From positions 1-5,986 of the forward strand of contig JAFGJU010000020.1 in NCBI GenBank assembly GCA_016928935.1: a stretch of DNA of 5,986 nt, given 5' to 3'. The notes under the pieces were generated by a model that worked only from the letters and a program-made list of their open reading frames with translations, did not search any database and was not told the DNA's origin. Position numbers and translations under genes: made by a program. Shown here in pieces: positions 5,891 through 5,986 of this stretch (positions are counted from its first letter, which is position 1; the number at the start of each line of letters is the position of its first letter). Origin of the DNA: Candidatus Eiseniibacteriota bacterium. GTDB taxonomy: Bacteria; Eisenbacteria; RBG-16-71-46; JAFGJU01.

Positions 5891-5897
5891 CCTCCTC
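5891..5897 (-). promoter_or_regulatory. perfect Shine-Dalgarno fixing a TTG start
   Basis: The minus strand reads GAGGAGG, then ACCTTC, then TTG at 5884. Spacing is 6 bases. The residues gained by using the upstream GTG (5968) or ATG (5965) form a Trp/Arg-rich stretch with no family resemblance, while the TTG start places the N-terminus about 18 residues before the first conserved block, as is normal for the family. Confidence 0.7.
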
Positions 5898-5986
5898 AAA
5901 GCCAAAACGTCAGCTCCTGGCCAGACGTGCAAACGGCCGGACCAGGCACTCGTCGGGCGCTGCATCACTACCGACCACGAATCACC

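Noticed and set aside
5968..5986. Tail of an upstream gene ending at TAG 5970-5968
   Set aside because: Only five codons are visible before the window edge, which is too little to support a gene.

Overview
The window is GC-rich bacterial DNA in which every gene I can support lies on the minus strand, so genes are read from right to left. A periplasmic LolA-type chaperone, an outer-membrane beta-barrel with a Sec signal peptide, and a lipoprotein with a lipobox show a diderm (Gram-negative-type) bacterium. Shine-Dalgarno sites are strong and decide most starts. I cannot name the phylum from sequence alone. Nothing suggests a phage, plasmid, insertion sequence, CRISPR array or RNA gene.

Layout in transcription order: (1) a class V PLP-dependent enzyme, 5884 to 4709, starting at a TTG behind a perfect Shine-Dalgarno; (2) a 321-residue lipoprotein resembling LolB/DUF4292 proteins, 4712 to 3747, whose ATG overlaps the upstream stop as ATGA; (3) a 223-nt gap with a candidate promoter and a near-perfect 16-bp dyad inside its spacer; (4) a radical SAM protein, 3523 to 1856, with the extra cysteine motifs of the COG1964 family that contains archaeal tetraether lipid synthase (Tes) and related bacterial membrane-spanning-lipid synthases; (5) a 164-nt gap with no convincing signal; (6) LolA-like chaperone, 1691 to 993; (7) a 181-nt gap that is the leader of (8) a small outer-membrane beta-barrel protein, 811 to 233, followed by an 11-bp perfect-stem terminator at 158-192. 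Left of that, at 36-64, a good sigma70-type promoter points off the left edge. The rest of the left 160 bases hold no supportable gene.

The theme is the cell envelope. The lipoprotein and the LolA-like protein share a C-terminal motif with identical spacing, so they look like a LolB-like/LolA-like pair, and they flank a radical SAM enzyme of a lipid-crosslinking family. The most interesting reading, which is inference, is a locus linking lipoprotein or lipid transport across the periplasm with unusual (membrane-spanning or otherwise C-C-linked) lipids. The PLP enzyme lacks the catalytic-cysteine loop of cysteine desulfurases, and its substrate is unknown.
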